NCBI GenBank assembly: GCA_945877885.1
Contig: CAMCSI010000084.1
Span: 1-6,067 of the forward strand
Source: Chlamydia trachomatis
GTDB lineage: Bacteria; Chlamydiota; Chlamydiia; Chlamydiales; 2-12-FULL-49-11
Direction: 5' to 3'
DNA: 6,067 bases
Below the pieces are notes generated by a model, which was not told the origin of the DNA, ran no database searches, and saw only the letters and a program-made list of their open reading frames with translations. The position numbers and the translations under genes were made by a program. How positions within the stretch are numbered: the stretch's first letter is position 1; every line of letters begins with the position of its first letter. Of the stretch, positions 4,981-6,067 are shown piece after piece.

Positions 4981-6067
4981 GAGCAAATAATTCCTGTTTT
5001 CCAATGAGAGATTAATTCTATCACAGCAAGAAAATCAGGGCTGGTACCTGAGGAGTAAACCTCTCTGATGATAGATGTATCTGATTCACCGCTAGTTAAT
5101 GGGTATAAAATAGGGATTTCACATTTTAAAGGGGTAAAGTGGCAAATTTTTACAATATGAGGAGAGCTTTCCTCTCGAGTAAAACTTGTTTTATCCGTAT
5201 CACTTTCTATTAAAACAGAAGCGATCCTCCCCGGTGGCAAGCTTTTTTGTTCCTGGCATTCTTTTAAGATAAAGGTATGAATTCCGAAAGAGGAGAGGTA
5301 GGAGACGGTTATTTGATTATTTTCCATAAAAACACCTTCAAATTTCCAATGCATATTTGATGCCATCCATCCTTGTAAATAGGTAGCTTGAATACGATGA
5401 TGATGAAAAGCTTCAGTGGAGTGGGGGTTAAAGCAAATCGTAATGGTTTTTGCAGTGGCAAGGGAGAGGGCTTTTTCCTTATTGGAAAACACTTTTGTTA
5501 ACAAGCTTCTCCAAGGGGAAAATCTTGCCCAGTTTAAATCGCCAATATCGATATTTTCATGATGAATACTTTTGATATAAGAGGCAAATAGACTCATATG
5601 CTTTGTTGTTTCAGAATCAAAAATAATTCTACTTGGAAGGGTATCTAAGCCAAGGGTCGTTGGCGTGTCCCCACTTGAGGGATCTTTTGCAAAAAGTAGA
5701 TAGATGGGAAGATCTACGATCACATGAGGTACAACTAAATAGGAGACTCTCTCTTTATAACTTTTACTCACCTCAAACTGAATAAATTCACAAAAAAAAC
5801 CCTTATCATCACCCTCTGGTTTTAAAGAGGAGACAAAGGTGTGTAAAAAATCCCCCTCTTTATCTGACTCTTTAATAAAGATAATTCTGCAGGGAAATTT
5901 TTTGATGATAGATTTTGTTAAAAAGGTAAGATAGGATTCCCGTTCCCCTACTTCTGTATAAATGATGAGATTAAATAAAGAGGCTTTGACAAGGTTGGAT
6001 TTTTTTTCTTTTTCAAACAAAGAAATGAGTGTTTTTTCTATCTCTGAAGGTTTGATTTTATTTAAAC
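4977..6067 (-). CDS. opcA: OpcA-like glucose-6-phosphate dehydrogenase assembly protein, 5' end outside window
   Basis: OpcA proteins assist assembly or activation of glucose-6-phosphate dehydrogenase (Zwf); the role is best documented in cyanobacteria. Family features, counted from a TTG at 6020: KASLFNLIIYT (12-22), FPCRIIFI (42-49), VVPHVIVDLPIYLLF (96-110), LPSRIIFDS (128-136) and the diagnostic DLNWARFSPWRSLL (161-174). The C-terminal half (about 190-347) is the variable OpcA C-domain. The TTG is not the true start: the frame stays open to the window edge, and the extra codons (LNKIKPSEIEKTLIS) continue into the usual 'IKPSEIEK' opening of these proteins. The real start is therefore beyond 6067, probably only a few codons away. 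The stop TGA (4977-4979) overlaps the pgl ATG. zwf is the likely upstream neighbour. Confidence 0.88.
   Translation of the reverse strand, partial: LNKIKPSEIEKTLISLFEKEKKSNLVKASLFNLIIYTEVGERESYLTFLTKSIIKKFPCRIIFIKESDKEGDFLHTFVSSLKPEGDDKGFFCEFIQFEVSKSYKERVSYLVVPHVIVDLPIYLLFAKDPSSGDTPTTLGLDTLPSRIIFDSETTKHMSLFASYIKSIHHENIDIGDLNWARFSPWRSLLTKVFSNKEKALSLATAKTITICFNPHSTEAFHHHRIQATYLQGWMASNMHWKFEGVFMENNQITVSYLSSFGIHTFILKECQEQKSLPPGRIASVLIESDTDKTSFTREESSPHIVKICHFTPLKCEIPILYPLTSGESDTSIIREVYSSGTSPDFLAVIELISHWKTGIICS

Noticed and set aside
4981..5004. Upstream TTG start for pgl giving 255 residues
   Set aside because: The ATG eight codons later overlaps the opcA stop as ATGA, the usual coupled arrangement. 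The family needs no extra N-terminal residues, and TTG inside the preceding gene is less likely.
6018..6020. TTG as the true start of opcA
   Set aside because: The frame remains open to the window edge, and the preceding codons encode a family-like IKPSEIEK segment. The gene is cut by the window.

Overview
AT-rich bacterial DNA, most plausibly from a chlamydia-like (amoeba- or arthropod-associated) member of the Chlamydiae. The basis is an opcA-pgl gene pair, a DUF4116 tandem-repeat protein, a DUF502 membrane protein and IS debris in a low-GC, gene-sparse setting. The lineage is inferred from gene content and was not tested by a search.

Layout, left to right. (1) Bases 1-171 are the right end of an insertion sequence: the last 49 codons of an ISAs1-type transposase, then a probable terminal inverted repeat. 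(2) Bases 204-1427 (+) encode a 407-residue protein. It opens with a hexanucleotide microsatellite (Ser-Leu repeats) and then carries twelve complete 25-residue DUF4116 repeats plus a partial thirteenth. (3) Bases 1428-1679 hold no convincing gene. (4) Bases 1680-2249 (-) encode a DUF502 two-helix membrane protein. (5) Bases 2371-3783 (+), divergent from it and behind a good sigma70-type extended -10 promoter, encode a membrane-anchored AAA+ ATPase with one Clp D1-like module. (6) Bases 3784-4236 are a 453-base convergent intergenic region. It holds a 48-base imperfect inverted repeat, two copies of a palindromic motif and a possible 10-base flanking duplication. (7) Bases 4237-6067 (-) hold opcA (running off the right edge) and pgl, joined by an ATGA overlap.

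opcA and pgl belong together functionally. OpcA is the assembly or activation factor of glucose-6-phosphate dehydrogenase, and Pgl hydrolyses that enzyme's lactone product, so this is the oxidative pentose phosphate branch. zwf is the gene expected just beyond the right edge. The DUF4116, DUF502 and AAA+ genes show no obvious pathway link. They look like separately transcribed units in a region shaped by repeats and mobile DNA. The features most worth a second look are the membrane-tethered single-module Clp-like ATPase, the inverted-repeat element behind it, and the repeat protein directly downstream of an IS end.
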